Shown: one piece after another, positions 52,125-61,467 of the stretch
Position numbering within the stretch: the stretch's first letter is position 1
How the letters are laid out: every line of letters starts with the position of its first letter
From: Acidimicrobiales bacterium
GTDB taxonomy: Bacteria > Actinomycetota > Acidimicrobiia > Acidimicrobiales > SHLQ01
Direction of reading: 5' to 3'
Length of the DNA stretch: 64,000 nucleotides
Assembly: GCA_020629635.1 (NCBI GenBank)
Contig: JAHDCX010000006.1
Span: 1 to 64,000, forward strand
Made by a program: the position numbers and the translations under genes
The notes under the pieces: model-generated
Told to the model about the DNA's origin: nothing
What the model saw: only the letters and a program-made list of their open reading frames with translations
The model's database searches: none

Positions 52125-53237
52125 GTGGTCGTGCCGACGGCATCGAGCCTCCCAGTACCCACACTCCCAGACCATTCCCGGTCGAACGCGGCGATCATTC
52201 CGGCCGTCAGTTTCGGAGTGGCGAGCGAGGTTCTGCCAGAGCACGTCGTCCGGGCCGATCGAGTCGTCGTGCTCGTGCTCGATTCGCTCGGTTGGGAGCA
52301 GCTGGAGGCGCGCCGGCACCTGGCCCCCACGTTGTCCAGCCTCCCGGGCGGCCCCGTGACGACGGTGGCGCCCTCGACGACCGCCGCTGCACTCACCTCG
52401 ATCTCGACGGGGGTGCCACCCGGGGAACACGGAATCGTCGGGTACCGGTTTCGCGTCGATGGAGCCGTTCTGAACGCGCTGCGGTGGACCGTGAGCGGAA
52501 CCGATCACCGCGACACCTTCGATCCCGCGCTCGCTCAGCTCGCCACGCCGTTCGGAGGCACCGACTGGGAGGTGGTGGGGGATCGCCAGTACCGCGGCTC
52601 GGCCTTCACCGAGGCGTATCTGGGCGACGCTGCTTACCATCCGGTCTGGCACCCGTCCTCGATGATCGTGGAGGTGCGCCGGCGAATCGACGCGGGGGCG
52701 AAGCGGATCTATGCGTACTACGACGGCATCGATCATGTTGCGCACGTGTACGGGATGGAGACGGGCCATGTTGATGCCGAGTACGGCTTTGCGGACTGGT
52801 TTGTCCACCAGTTGATCGACTCACTCCCGGCGGGAACGGCGCTCGTGGTCACCGGCGACCACGGTCAGATCGATGCCCCCACCATTCAGCCCGTCTCGGG
52901 AGAGGTACTCGGCTTCGCCGACGGACGCTCTGGTGAGGCGCGATTTCGGTGGTTGCACGCCAAGCGAGGCGCCGCAGAGGATCTCCACGCTGCGGCACAG
53001 GACCAGCACGGTCATCACGCGTGGATCTGGTCGCTCGACGAGATCATCGATTCGAACCTGTTTGGACCGGTCGTGTCCGATGAGGCTCGACGGCGGTTGG
53101 GCGACGTGGCCTTGGTGCCCTTCGAACCCTTCGGGTTCGACGACCCGAATGAGCCACACCTCGATCGTCTGGTTGGACGGCACGGTTCGATGACGTCGGC
53201 CGAGATGCTCGTTCCCGTTCTGTACGCCGTCGTGTGA
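52125..53237 (+). CDS. Alkaline-phosphatase-fold phosphodiesterase/nucleotide pyrophosphatase family protein
   Basis: The 370-residue protein is of the type I phosphodiesterase/alkaline phosphatase superfamily. VVVLVLDSLGWEQL holds the first metal Asp, VAPSTTAAALTSISTG the nucleophile Thr/Ser region, YYDGIDHVAHVYG a metal Asp and His, and VVTGDHGQID another Asp-His pair. No signal peptide is seen, so it is probably cytoplasmic. Substrate unknown. The start at GTG 52125 is tentative (GTG 52131 is also possible), 6 bases after the pseudouridine synthase gene. Confidence 0.82.
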   Translation: MVVPTASSLPVPTLPDHSRSNAAIIPAVSFGVASEVLPEHVVRADRVVVLVLDSLGWEQLEARRHLAPTLSSLPGGPVTTVAPSTTAAALTSISTGVPPGEHGIVGYRFRVDGAVLNALRWTVSGTDHRDTFDPALAQLATPFGGTDWEVVGDRQYRGSAFTEAYLGDAAYHPVWHPSSMIVEVRRRIDAGAKRIYAYYDGIDHVAHVYGMETGHVDAEYGFADWFVHQLIDSLPAGTALVVTGDHGQIDAPTIQPVSGEVLGFADGRSGEARFRWLHAKRGAAEDLHAAAQDQHGHHAWIWSLDEIIDSNLFGPVVSDEARRRLGDVALVPFEPFGFDDPNEPHLDRLVGRHGSMTSAEMLVPVLYAVV

Positions 53238-53366
53238 TCTGACGTCACCGAGCCTGGCTCGGCCCGCGTGGGTCGATGTCACCGTCGTGCGATAGAACTG
53301 AATCACAGTGCGGTCATTTGCGACCCGAATACGCGAACCACGCTGAGGAGACACTGCCGAGGAGTC

Positions 53367-56300
53367 ATGTCGGGGTCCTTCACCCACCTGCACGTGCACA
53401 CCGAATACTCGATGCTCGACGGTGCGTCGCGCCTCGAGCCGCTCGTCGCGGCGGCCGCCGCCGATGGCCAGCCGGCGCTCGGGATCACCGACCACGGCAA
53501 CATGTACGGCATTCTCGATTTCTACAAGGCTTGCCGAGACCATGACATCAAGCCGATCCTCGGCACCGAGGCGTACATGGCCCACGAGCACCGCAGTGAG
53601 CGGCCCTCACGCCGCGGCAAGATGGACGATTCGGGTGGCTCGACCGATGGCGGCAAGAAGCTCTACTACCACCTGATCCTTCTTGCCGAGAACAACACCG
53701 GATACAAGAACCTCATCCAGGTCGCGAGCCGAGCGTTTCTCGAGGGCTACTACTACAAGCCGCGCTGTGATTGGGAGGTGCTCGCCGAGCACTCCGAGGG
53801 GCTGATCGCCACGACCGGCTGCCTCGGCGGTCAGGTCCTTCAGTCGCTCCTGCAGGGCAATTTCGATCAGGCGGTCGAGAAGGCCGGACGGCTGCAGGAC
53901 ATCTTCGGACGAGACAACCTGTTCGTCGAATTGCAGGATCACGGCATCCCCGAGCAGCACCGAACCAACCCGCAGCTACTCGAGATCGCAAAGAAGATCA
54001 ACGCGCCGCTGCTCGCCACCAACGACAGCCACTACACGACCCAGGTCGACCATGCGGCCCACGACGCGCTGCTGTGCGTACAGACGGGTTCGCTCCGAAG
54101 CGATCCCGACCGCTTCAAATTCCACGGGGATCAGCACTACCTCAAGACTGCGGCCGAGATGCGCCACATGTTCCGTGAGGTCGAGGTCGCGTGTGACAAC
54201 TCGTTGTGGATTGCCGAACGGTGTGACGTGGAGATCGAGTTCGGTGAGCCACAGCTCCCGAGCTTTCCGCTTCCCGAAGGCTTCGAGAACGACGACGACT
54301 ACCTCCGTCACCTCACGATGGAGGGCGCAAAGAAGCGATGGGGAGACAAGCTGCCAGAGGCAGTCGTGGATCGGCTTGTTTTCGAGCTCGACGTGATCCG
54401 GAACATGGGGTTTTCGTCGTACTTCATCATCACGTGGGACCTGATCCGCTACGCCCGGGACAACAACATTCGTGTGGGCCCGGGTCGTGGGTCGGCCGCG
54501 GGGTGCGCGGTGGCGTACTGCTTGTGGATCACGGATCTCGATCCGATCAAGTACGACCTGTTGTTCGAGCGCTTCCTCAACCCGTCCCGTATCTCGATGC
54601 CCGACATCGACATGGATTTCGACTCCCGCTACCGGGATCAGATGATTCGCTACTGCGCGGAGCGGTACGGCCGCGATCACGTCGCCCAGATCGTGACCTT
54701 CAGCCAGATCAAGGCTCGAGCCGCGGTCCGTGATGCTGCTCGGGTGCTCGGCTATCCGTACTCGGTCGGCGACAAGGTCGCCAAGGCGATGCCTCCCTTG
54801 ATCATGGGGCGCGACACCCCGCTCGAGTACTGCTTCACCAAGCACCCGAAGTACGACGCGGGCTACGCCCAGGCGGGTGAGCTCCGTGACATGGTGGCGA
54901 GCGATCCGGTGACCGCCGAGGTCGTCGAGGTGGCGAAGGGTCTCGAAGGTCTGCGACGTTCGGACGGAATCCATGCGGCAGCCGTCGTGATCACGAAGGA
55001 GCCGCTCACCGAGTACCTCCCGATCCAACGCAAGCCCGAGTCCGGACAGGACCCCGCCGACGCACCGGTCGTCACGCAGTACGAGATGAACGGGGTCGAG
55101 TCACTGGGTCTGCTCAAGATGGACTTTCTCGGGCTCCGAAATCTCGACGTCATCGAAGACACGCTGGAGATGATCGGGAGAACTCAGGGTCATGACGTCG
55201 ACATCGACAACGTCGATCTGGACGATCTTTCGACCTATGAGCTACTTCAGCGAGGCGACACGATTGGGGTCTTCCAGCTCGAGTCGACCCCGATGCGTTC
55301 CCTGATGCGTTCGCTCGGACCGACGTCGTTCGACGACGTCGCGGCACTCGTCGCGCTCTATCGGCCCGGCCCGATGGAAGCGAACATGCACAACGACTAC
55401 GCCGATCGCAAAAACGGCCGGCAGGCGGTCAGCTATCTCCACCCGGACGCCGAGGACATTCTCTCGGACACCTACGGACTCATGATCTACCAAGAGTCGA
55501 TGATGCGGGTTGCGCAGAAGTTCGCCGGGTACTCGCTCGCCGACGCCGACTCCCTCCGCAAGGCCTGCGGCAAGAAGATCCGTGAAGTCATGGCCAAGGA
55601 GAAGGTCAAGTTCATCGAGGGATGTGAGAACACCGGTTACGGGACCGACATCGGTGAGCAATGGTGGGCGATCATCGAGCCGTTCGCGGACTACGCGTTC
55701 AACAAGAGCCACAGCTACGGCTACGGCTTCGTCGCCTACCAAATCGCCTGGCTGAAGGCCCACTATCCCGTCGAGTATCTGGCCGCCCTGCTCACCTCGG
55801 TGAAAAGCTCGCTCGAGAAGGCCGCGGTCTACCTCAACGAGTGTCGAATCATGGGCATCGACGTGGTCGTTCCCGACATCAACGAGGCACGGGTCGACTT
55901 TCACCCAATCCCGGACCTGACCGACGCCGCCTCGCTCGGGCGCATCGTCTTCGGTCTGTCTGCGGTGCGCAACGTCGGCGAAGCGCTGGTCGAGTTGATT
56001 CTCGAGGAACGAGAGGCCAACGGACCCTTCGTCAGCTTCATCGACTTCATCGAGCGAGTCGACTATCAGGTGCTGAACAAGCGAACGGTGGAATCGCTGA
56101 TCAAGGCCGGCGCGTTCGACTCGCTCGGCCATCCGCGGAAGGGACTCCTCGCCGTGCACGAGGTGCTGATCGATCGCACCGTCGCGTCACGCAAGGAACA
56201 CGATCTCGGGGTCGCCACACTTTTTGGCGATCTGGGCGACGAGCCGTCCTTCGACGATCGCCCGGCAATTGCCGACATCGAGTTCGACAAGATGGCGAAG

Positions 56301-56906
56301 CTGGCCTTCGAGAAGGAGATGCTGGGGTTGTACATCTCCGACCACCCGCTGCTCGGCTACGAAGCGGCGCTCGCTCGGCGCTGCGATCTGACGGTCGGGT
56401 CGCTCGAGGAGCAGCCTGACGGAGCCTTCGTCCGCGTCGGTGGAGTCATCACCAACCTTCAGAAGAAGTGGACTCGCAAAGGCGATTTGATGGCGATCTT
56501 CGAACTCGAGGATCTCGCCGGTTCGATCGAGGTGATGGTGTTTCCCCGCACGATGACGGAGCATGGCCACAAGCTCACCGACGATGCCATCGTGATCGTC
56601 CGGGGCCGTCTCGACAAACGAGACGACATCCCCAAGTTCATCGCCCAGGACCTCGAGGTCTTCGACAGCTCGCAGGTGTCGGAGACCGCGCCGATCCGCA
56701 TTCAGCTCCCGACGATGGCCCACGATCCGTCGGTCCTCGACAACCTGAAGGTGCTCCTCCGAGAACACCCGGGAGAATCCGACGTGTTCCTGCATCTCGA
56801 CGATCGACAGATCATTCGACTTCCGGACACGTTTCGAGTCGACACCGGGAACGGACTCGTGGCTCACTTGCGGGTTCTGCTCGGACCTGACGCCGTCCGG
56901 ATCTGA
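53367..56906 (+). CDS. dnaE: DNA polymerase III alpha subunit
   Basis: The 1179-residue replicative polymerase begins with a PHP domain (FTHLHVHTEYSMLDGAS), then the palm/finger region (GPGRGSAAGCAVAYCLWITD, MPDIDMDFDSRYRDQMIRY with catalytic Asp residues, ALYRPGPMEANMHNDYADRK) and helix-hairpin-helix blocks (YAFNKSHSYGYGFVAYQIAW). Near residues 1010-1100 there is an OB fold (VGGVITNLQKKWTRKGDLMA). It is of the DnaE1 type. ATG 53367 follows GAGGAGTC at normal distance. The 129-base gap before it contains no gene. No other polymerase III subunit is nearby. Confidence 0.97.
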   Translation: MSGSFTHLHVHTEYSMLDGASRLEPLVAAAAADGQPALGITDHGNMYGILDFYKACRDHDIKPILGTEAYMAHEHRSERPSRRGKMDDSGGSTDGGKKLYYHLILLAENNTGYKNLIQVASRAFLEGYYYKPRCDWEVLAEHSEGLIATTGCLGGQVLQSLLQGNFDQAVEKAGRLQDIFGRDNLFVELQDHGIPEQHRTNPQLLEIAKKINAPLLATNDSHYTTQVDHAAHDALLCVQTGSLRSDPDRFKFHGDQHYLKTAAEMRHMFREVEVACDNSLWIAERCDVEIEFGEPQLPSFPLPEGFENDDDYLRHLTMEGAKKRWGDKLPEAVVDRLVFELDVIRNMGFSSYFIITWDLIRYARDNNIRVGPGRGSAAGCAVAYCLWITDLDPIKYDLLFERFLNPSRISMPDIDMDFDSRYRDQMIRYCAERYGRDHVAQIVTFSQIKARAAVRDAARVLGYPYSVGDKVAKAMPPLIMGRDTPLEYCFTKHPKYDAGYAQAGELRDMVASDPVTAEVVEVAKGLEGLRRSDGIHAAAVVITKEPLTEYLPIQRKPESGQDPADAPVVTQYEMNGVESLGLLKMDFLGLRNLDVIEDTLEMIGRTQGHDVDIDNVDLDDLSTYELLQRGDTIGVFQLESTPMRSLMRSLGPTSFDDVAALVALYRPGPMEANMHNDYADRKNGRQAVSYLHPDAEDILSDTYGLMIYQESMMRVAQKFAGYSLADADSLRKACGKKIREVMAKEKVKFIEGCENTGYGTDIGEQWWAIIEPFADYAFNKSHSYGYGFVAYQIAWLKAHYPVEYLAALLTSVKSSLEKAAVYLNECRIMGIDVVVPDINEARVDFHPIPDLTDAASLGRIVFGLSAVRNVGEALVELILEEREANGPFVSFIDFIERVDYQVLNKRTVESLIKAGAFDSLGHPRKGLLAVHEVLIDRTVASRKEHDLGVATLFGDLGDEPSFDDRPAIADIEFDKMAKLAFEKEMLGLYISDHPLLGYEAALARRCDLTVGSLEEQPDGAFVRVGGVITNLQKKWTRKGDLMAIFELEDLAGSIEVMVFPRTMTEHGHKLTDDAIVIVRGRLDKRDDIPKFIAQDLEVFDSSQVSETAPIRIQLPTMAHDPSVLDNLKVLLREHPGESDVFLHLDDRQIIRLPDTFRVDTGNGLVAHLRVLLGPDAVRI

Positions 56907-56987
56907 GCGGATCCCAGTTTGCGCAACCTGCCGCGGATCGGCTGGACTTGTGCAGGCGAGACCACGACCCAAAGGGCGCAATCTGCA

Positions 56988-57656
56988 ATGGCACTCGAGG
57001 TGGACACCAAAGACTGCAACGCACTCAGCGATGCGGAGATCGCCGAGATCTCCGACTTGTGTGCCGAAGGACCGGTTCCGTGGGAGGTCGGCACGATCTC
57101 GAAGCAGACCGAAGAGTGGGTCCTGTGTTCGCAGGCCACCGAGAACGGTCGGCTGAAGGGGTTCGCCTTCTACACGCTCGAGCGGATCGGGGGCACGCCG
57201 GCGATCATCATCGGTCTCGGAAGTGTCGCTCGTCAGTCCAAGCGCGACTCGGTCCTGAAGGGGATCGTCACCGATCTGATGCACCGTGCGGTGATGGCGT
57301 TCCCCGACGAGGACGTCATCGTCGGCGTGCGGCTTCAGACGGCCGCGGGGTTCGAACTGCTCAAGGCATTTGACGATGTCGTGCCACGGCCGGACCACAA
57401 GGCATCTGGCGAAGAACGTGCCTGGGGCCGTCGATTCGCGAAGCGTTTCGGCATTTCCCCGCTCCGGTACGCCGACCGGTCCTTCATCGGAAGCGGTGAT
57501 GGATCGCTGCCATGTGTGTTCGACCACGAGTCCTCGAAGCCAGAAGCGAGCGACGATTCGGTGACGGCGTTCTTTGCCGACGCAGACATCGCCAATGGCG
57601 ACGTACTGCTGGCGTTCGGCTGGGCGATGTCGGAGGACCTTGCCAAGTACGCCTGA
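56988..57656 (+). CDS. Uncharacterised protein, possibly GNAT-like
   Basis: The 222-residue protein has no certain family. Residues 60-145 (GFAFYTLERIGGTPAIIIGL, VLKGIVTDLMHRAVMAF, VRLQTAAGFELLKAF) have the strand-helix-strand look of an acetyltransferase-like (GNAT) fold, but no acetyl-CoA loop (R/QxxGxG/A) can be seen. ATG 56988 is used; a TTG at 56919 is in frame. It ends 14 bases inside the nitroreductase start region and is cotranscribed. The place between dnaE and a menaquinone gene gives no clear hint. Confidence 0.55.
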   Translation: MALEVDTKDCNALSDAEIAEISDLCAEGPVPWEVGTISKQTEEWVLCSQATENGRLKGFAFYTLERIGGTPAIIIGLGSVARQSKRDSVLKGIVTDLMHRAVMAFPDEDVIVGVRLQTAAGFELLKAFDDVVPRPDHKASGEERAWGRRFAKRFGISPLRYADRSFIGSGDGSLPCVFDHESSKPEASDDSVTAFFADADIANGDVLLAFGWAMSEDLAKYA

Positions 57657-58263
57657 CGACTTCGCACGGGTCATCCGGCGTCGCCGGATGACCCGCAACT
57701 TCGACGGGCGGCCGGTGGACCCGAAGGATCTCGAGCAACTCGAGTCGTGGTATTTCCGCGGCCCGAATGCGGGCAACACCGATGCGCTCGACCTTGTGGT
57801 CCTGAACGCTCCCGAGATTTCGGCGTATTGGACAACGACGCTGCCGTCGCCTCGCCGCGAACATTTCCCGTGGCCGGGACTCCTTAATGCACCGGTGTTG
57901 CTGATCCCGTATGTGAATCCCGACGCCTACGTGCAGCGGTACGGCGAGCCGGACAAGGCGACGACGGGATTTGGTGACGGGCAGGATGCCTGGCCGGTCC
58001 CGTATTGGTGGATCGACGGCGGAGCGGCAGTCGAGAACGTGCTGCTCGGTTGTGCTGCGCTCGATCTCGGCGTGTGCTTCTTCGGTCAGTTCGGCCACGA
58101 ACCGGCCGTCGCCGAGCTGCTGGGTGTGCCAGCCGGACGCCGCGCCCTTGGCACGCTCGCTGTTGGACACCGAGACGACAGCGACCGCCCCAGTGCGTCC
58201 GTGAGCCGGGTCCATCGGCCGCTTGGGGAGCGGGTCCACCGTGGAGGTTGGGGCCATGGCTGA
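57640..58263 (+). CDS. Nitroreductase-family FMN oxidoreductase
   Basis: The 207-residue protein matches the nitroreductase fold. DDFARVIRRRRMTRNFDGRP (FMN-phosphate Arg cluster), AAVENVLLGCAALDLGVCFF (helix under the flavin) and LLGVPAGRRALGTLAVGH are typical; YWWIDGGAAVE precedes them. Such enzymes reduce quinones, nitro compounds or flavin substrates with NAD(P)H; the substrate is unknown. TTG 57640 is chosen because GGAGG lies just upstream and the protein then begins near the first conserved residues; it overlaps the preceding gene by 17 bases. The stop overlaps menA by 8 bases. Confidence 0.75.
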   Translation: MPSTPDDFARVIRRRRMTRNFDGRPVDPKDLEQLESWYFRGPNAGNTDALDLVVLNAPEISAYWTTTLPSPRREHFPWPGLLNAPVLLIPYVNPDAYVQRYGEPDKATTGFGDGQDAWPVPYWWIDGGAAVENVLLGCAALDLGVCFFGQFGHEPAVAELLGVPAGRRALGTLAVGHRDDSDRPSASVSRVHRPLGERVHRGGWGHG

Positions 58264-59143
58264 TCCCGCGCCGCGCGGAGCGGCATTGTGGTTGGCGGGG
58301 GCCCGTCCAAAGACGCTTCCCGCCGCCGTCGTGCCGGTGATCGTGGGCACCGCTGCGGTTGCCGACGACGCCTTCGTGGCGTGGAGATTCGTCGCGGCGA
58401 TGGTGGTCGCGCTCGCACTCCAGGTCGCGACCAACTACGCGAACGACTACTCCGACGGGATCCGAGGCACCGACGATGATCGGGTCGGGCCGCTGCGATT
58501 GGTCGGGTCGGGGCTCGTTCCGGCTGCCCAGGTAAAGCGCGCCGTCATCATGTCCTTCGCAGTGGCGGCCGTCGCCGGGTTGACGCTCGTTCTGGCCGTT
58601 TCGCCCTGGCTTCTGCTCGTCGGCGTCGCGTCGATCCTGGCAGGGTGGTTCTATACCGGCGGCTCCAACCCGTACGGCTATCTGGGATTGGGGGAGCTGT
58701 TCGTCTTTGTCTTCTTCGGGCTCGTGGCAACGATCGGCTCCGCCTTTGTCCAGATCGAGACGTGGAGTTGGTTGTCGGCCGTCCTGGCGGTCCCCGTCGG
58801 TGTGTTCGCCACTGCGCTGCTCATCGTCAACAACCTCCGTGACCGGGTTGGTGACGCAGCGTCGGGTAAACGGACGGTGGCGGTCAGGATCGGTGATCGG
58901 GCGACGCGGATTCTGTACTCGGTCGCCCTGATCGGGGCCTTCGTCGTGATCGCCGTCACCGCGGTGTCGGTAGACCGGATCGGAATTCTGCTCGGCGGCG
59001 TCGGGCTCGTGGCAGCCGTGCCGGCGATTGGGGCGGTGCTCGGGGGAGCGACCGGGCGAGCGCTCATCCCGGTACTGGAAGCGACCGGACGAACCCAGCT
59101 CCTCGCCGGGGTCGGACTGGCGCTCGGCCTCGTGTTGACCTGA
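58256..59143 (+). CDS. menA: 1,4-dihydroxy-2-naphthoate polyprenyltransferase
   Basis: The 295-residue membrane prenyltransferase joins a polyprenyl chain to 1,4-dihydroxy-2-naphthoate, making demethylmenaquinone. Eight or nine helices are predicted. ARPKTLPAAVVPVIVGTA (N-terminal signature), QVATNYANDYSDGIRGTDDD (first Asp-rich site) and NNLRDRVGDAASGKRTVAVRIG (second Asp-rich site) are family hallmarks. ATG 58256 is used; it overlaps the nitroreductase gene by 8 bases. The convergent minus-strand menG supplies the next pathway step. Confidence 0.95.
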   Translation: MADPAPRGAALWLAGARPKTLPAAVVPVIVGTAAVADDAFVAWRFVAAMVVALALQVATNYANDYSDGIRGTDDDRVGPLRLVGSGLVPAAQVKRAVIMSFAVAAVAGLTLVLAVSPWLLLVGVASILAGWFYTGGSNPYGYLGLGELFVFVFFGLVATIGSAFVQIETWSWLSAVLAVPVGVFATALLIVNNLRDRVGDAASGKRTVAVRIGDRATRILYSVALIGAFVVIAVTAVSVDRIGILLGGVGLVAAVPAIGAVLGGATGRALIPVLEATGRTQLLAGVGLALGLVLT

Positions 59144-59917
59144 TTACGCAGCGCGAGTCGCGGTGATCAACTGTGCGGCGCCGAGTGTGAGTTGGCGGTG
59201 TTGGACCTCATGGAATCCTGCGCTTCGGAGGGTCTCGAGCAGCGTGTCGCGCGGCGGAAGGTACGCGAGCGATCGCGGAAGATAGGCATAGGCCCGACGA
59301 TCGGAGAGCAGGCCGCCGATCAGGGGAACGATGGTTCCGAAGTACAACCCATGTCCCGCTCGTGCGAGTGGATTGTCGGGTTCGGACGCGTCGAGCAAGG
59401 CAACTCGGCCCCCGGGGCGAACGATCCGACCGAGTTCGACGAAGACAGAGGCCAGATCAACAAAGTTGCGCAACGCGAATCCGCACGTGACCGCGTCGAC
59501 CGAACCCGTGGCCACGGGCATCGCCATTCCGTCTCCTTGGAGCAGAGGTGCATCGGTCCGCGCCGCTGACAACATGCCGAAACTGAAATCGACGCCGATG
59601 CTCCGGTAGCCGTGCTCGTCGAGCTCTCGGCAGAAGTCTCCGGTTCCGGTCGCAACGTCGAGGACCACCGATCCCGCCGGCAGGGCCAAGGAGTCGATTG
59701 CCTTGCGGCGCCACTTGACGTCGAGCCGGAAGGTCATGATCCGGTTGATGAGGTCGTATCGGGGGGCGATCGTGTCGAACATCGCCTGAACCGCCCGCCC
59801 TTTGTCCTTGCCTTGCGGCAGCGGTGCGTCGGGGTCGGGGAGCCCGGTTGTCGACCGGTCGACCGCACCGCGGCCCACCGGAGTCGATGAGGATCGTTGC
59901 GGTGTCGTCGGTTCCAC
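59144..59917 (-). CDS. menG: Demethylmenaquinone methyltransferase
   Basis: The 257-residue class I SAM methyltransferase completes menaquinone by methylating demethylmenaquinone (UbiE/MenG family). MFDTIAPRYDLINRIMTFRLD is the N-terminal signature; VVLDVATGTGDFCREL is the SAM loop. IGVDFSFGMLSAAR, CGFALRNFVDLASVFVELGRIVRPGG and LSDRRAYAYLPRSLAYLPPR follow. The first 40 residues are Pro/Ser-rich and unlike the family. Stop codons of menA and menG are adjacent (59143/59144), tail to tail. Both serve the respiratory quinone pool. Confidence 0.94.
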   Translation of the reverse strand: MEPTTPQRSSSTPVGRGAVDRSTTGLPDPDAPLPQGKDKGRAVQAMFDTIAPRYDLINRIMTFRLDVKWRRKAIDSLALPAGSVVLDVATGTGDFCRELDEHGYRSIGVDFSFGMLSAARTDAPLLQGDGMAMPVATGSVDAVTCGFALRNFVDLASVFVELGRIVRPGGRVALLDASEPDNPLARAGHGLYFGTIVPLIGGLLSDRRAYAYLPRSLAYLPPRDTLLETLRSAGFHEVQHRQLTLGAAQLITATRAA

Positions 59918-60002
59918 ATCGCAAGGCTACGGGCGGTGTCGGGTGTCTGGTTGATCGGTTGGTCCGGGATCCACGCGTCCCGCACCGCTATCGTGAGCGC
60001 CC

Positions 60003-60518
60003 GTGAGTGGAGACTCCCGCGAGGACGAAGTCGCTGACCTGGCCAAGCGTGCGGCGATGGCCGCTTCCGAACGTCGCCGTCGCCGTCGTTCGGGAGGAGG
60101 GCGCTCCGCCGACGAGGCGGATCCCGAAATGATGTTGCGCATCGGAGAGGCGCTCGAACGAATCCAGCAGTCGTGCACGTTGTTTGATGGTGCGCTGCTG
60201 GTGCGAGGAGTCGAGACCCTCCCGCTCATCAGTTTGCTTCCGGACGAGGATCCCGAGGAAGCGCGGCGGATATTGACCCGCGCCGCAACGAATACGCGTG
60301 GAGCGATGGATCAGTTCGTCGACGCACAGATTGGTGGATTCGTCGACCAGGTGACGTCCACCGAACGAGGCGCAATCCTCGCAAAACGACTCGGGGACGA
60401 TCTGTTGCTTGTCGCGACCGTCGGATACCCACCCGACATCGCCCCGGTATGGAAGGCGATCGCCGACGCGCAGGACGAGATCGTCGACGCCGCGGCCAAG
60501 CTGTTCGGCGACGACTAG
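60003..60518 (+). CDS. Uncharacterised small acidic protein
   Basis: The 171-residue protein has a basic N-terminal stretch (SERRRRRRSGGGRS, about residues 22-36), then a compact alpha/beta part with MMLRIGEALERIQQSCTLFD and VRGVETLPLISLLPDEDPEE, and a C-terminal helix. I do not recognise the family. GTG 60003 is the probable start; it is divergent from menG with an 85-base gap. Its stop lies 4 bases before the convergent rhomboid-like gene. Confidence 0.6.
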   Translation: MSGDSREDEVADLAKRAAMAASERRRRRRSGGGRSADEADPEMMLRIGEALERIQQSCTLFDGALLVRGVETLPLISLLPDEDPEEARRILTRAATNTRGAMDQFVDAQIGGFVDQVTSTERGAILAKRLGDDLLLVATVGYPPDIAPVWKAIADAQDEIVDAAAKLFGDD

Positions 60519-60522
60519 TCGG

Positions 60523-61428
60523 TCAGGATTCGCGGCGTTTGCGCATGTCCTTGGAGTGCTGTTCCAGTCGGCGCTTCTGTTCCTTGGTGAGACTCTCCAA
60601 GCCCTGCTCGGAGACCTGATCGAGAAGCGCATCGATCTCCGCGTCGCTCGCGGCGTTGGTCGGTGGCGGCACGGCCTGCAAGTGGTTCGACTTGTTGCGG
60701 GCTCGACGTCGCTTCGGGGCAGATTGACGACGAGGGGCGGATTCTCCGGTGACAAACGCCGGAACAGGCACGGTCGGGATCCACTCGACGGAGGGCGCGA
60801 ATCCGAGGGAGCGAGTTCCGATCAATCCGATTGCGCCGCTCGCCAGCAGCATGACGAGGTCGGGGAGACCGCGGCTGGCCAGGATGCCGAGCAGTCGCAC
60901 GACGAAGATGAACGCGACGAGCACCCAGAACGGAATCCCGAAGAACGACCGTGCCTGGGGCATGGCGGCCGCGAAGCCGGCGGCGAGTCCGAGGAACGGA
61001 AGGCTCAGCCCGAACTCGAAGGCCTCGGTGCCGACGATCGTCCCGGCCACGACGCCAAGGAACCCGGTGATCAGGATCAGCGCGCCCAACAGGGCCGCGT
61101 AGGGCTTGCGGCCGAGCATGCCCTCGAACTGGGTGCCGATCATGTAGAAGAACAACAGACCCAGCAGCGCCCAGAAGAAGTCGCTGTCGGGGGGAATGAA
61201 CCACGTGACGAGGCGCCACAGCTGCCCGCCGGTGAGGGCCGAGTTTCGGAGAATGAGCGCCTGGCTCACGGTGCCGATTCCGCCCTCGGCCACCACCAGA
61301 AGAATGCCGAGCACTCCGAGCCCCGTCACGGCGACCGTGGTGGTCACGGCCACCGAACCGAGGGTGAACCACGGGTCACCACCAGCACCGCGGGAGAACG
61401 GGCTCTGGAATGCATACCGGTCAGCCAT
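60523..61428 (-). CDS. Rhomboid-like membrane protein without visible catalytic dyad
   Basis: The 301-residue protein has about six hydrophobic helices (residues 22-46, 84-103, 108-130, 138-155, 164-182 and 190-205) and a loop WRLVTWFIPPDSDFFWALLG resembling the L1/TM2 region of rhomboids. The rhomboid GxSG serine motif and the His of TM6 are not seen; the matching region reads GLSLPFLGLAAGF. The cytoplasmic C-terminus has a conserved-looking helix (AEIDALLDQVSEQGLESLTK) also found on actinobacterial rhomboids. It is probably a pseudo-protease or distant relative. Confidence 0.65.
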   Translation of the reverse strand: MADRYAFQSPFSRGAGGDPWFTLGSVAVTTTVAVTGLGVLGILLVVAEGGIGTVSQALILRNSALTGGQLWRLVTWFIPPDSDFFWALLGLLFFYMIGTQFEGMLGRKPYAALLGALILITGFLGVVAGTIVGTEAFEFGLSLPFLGLAAGFAAAMPQARSFFGIPFWVLVAFIFVVRLLGILASRGLPDLVMLLASGAIGLIGTRSLGFAPSVEWIPTVPVPAFVTGESAPRRQSAPKRRRARNKSNHLQAVPPPTNAASDAEIDALLDQVSEQGLESLTKEQKRRLEQHSKDMRKRRES

Positions 61429-61467
61429 TGCGTTCAGGGTACATCGCCGCTGGCTGCGGTGGCCGAA

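Noticed and set aside
53248-53262. Terminator CCGAGCC-T-GGCTCGG after the phosphodiesterase gene
   Set aside because: The loop is too small for the full stem and there is no T-tract; at most a 5-bp hairpin or a DNA palindrome.
56187-57779. 530-codon minus-strand open frame opposite the end of dnaE and the next gene
   Set aside because: It crosses two convincing plus-strand genes and shows no motif.
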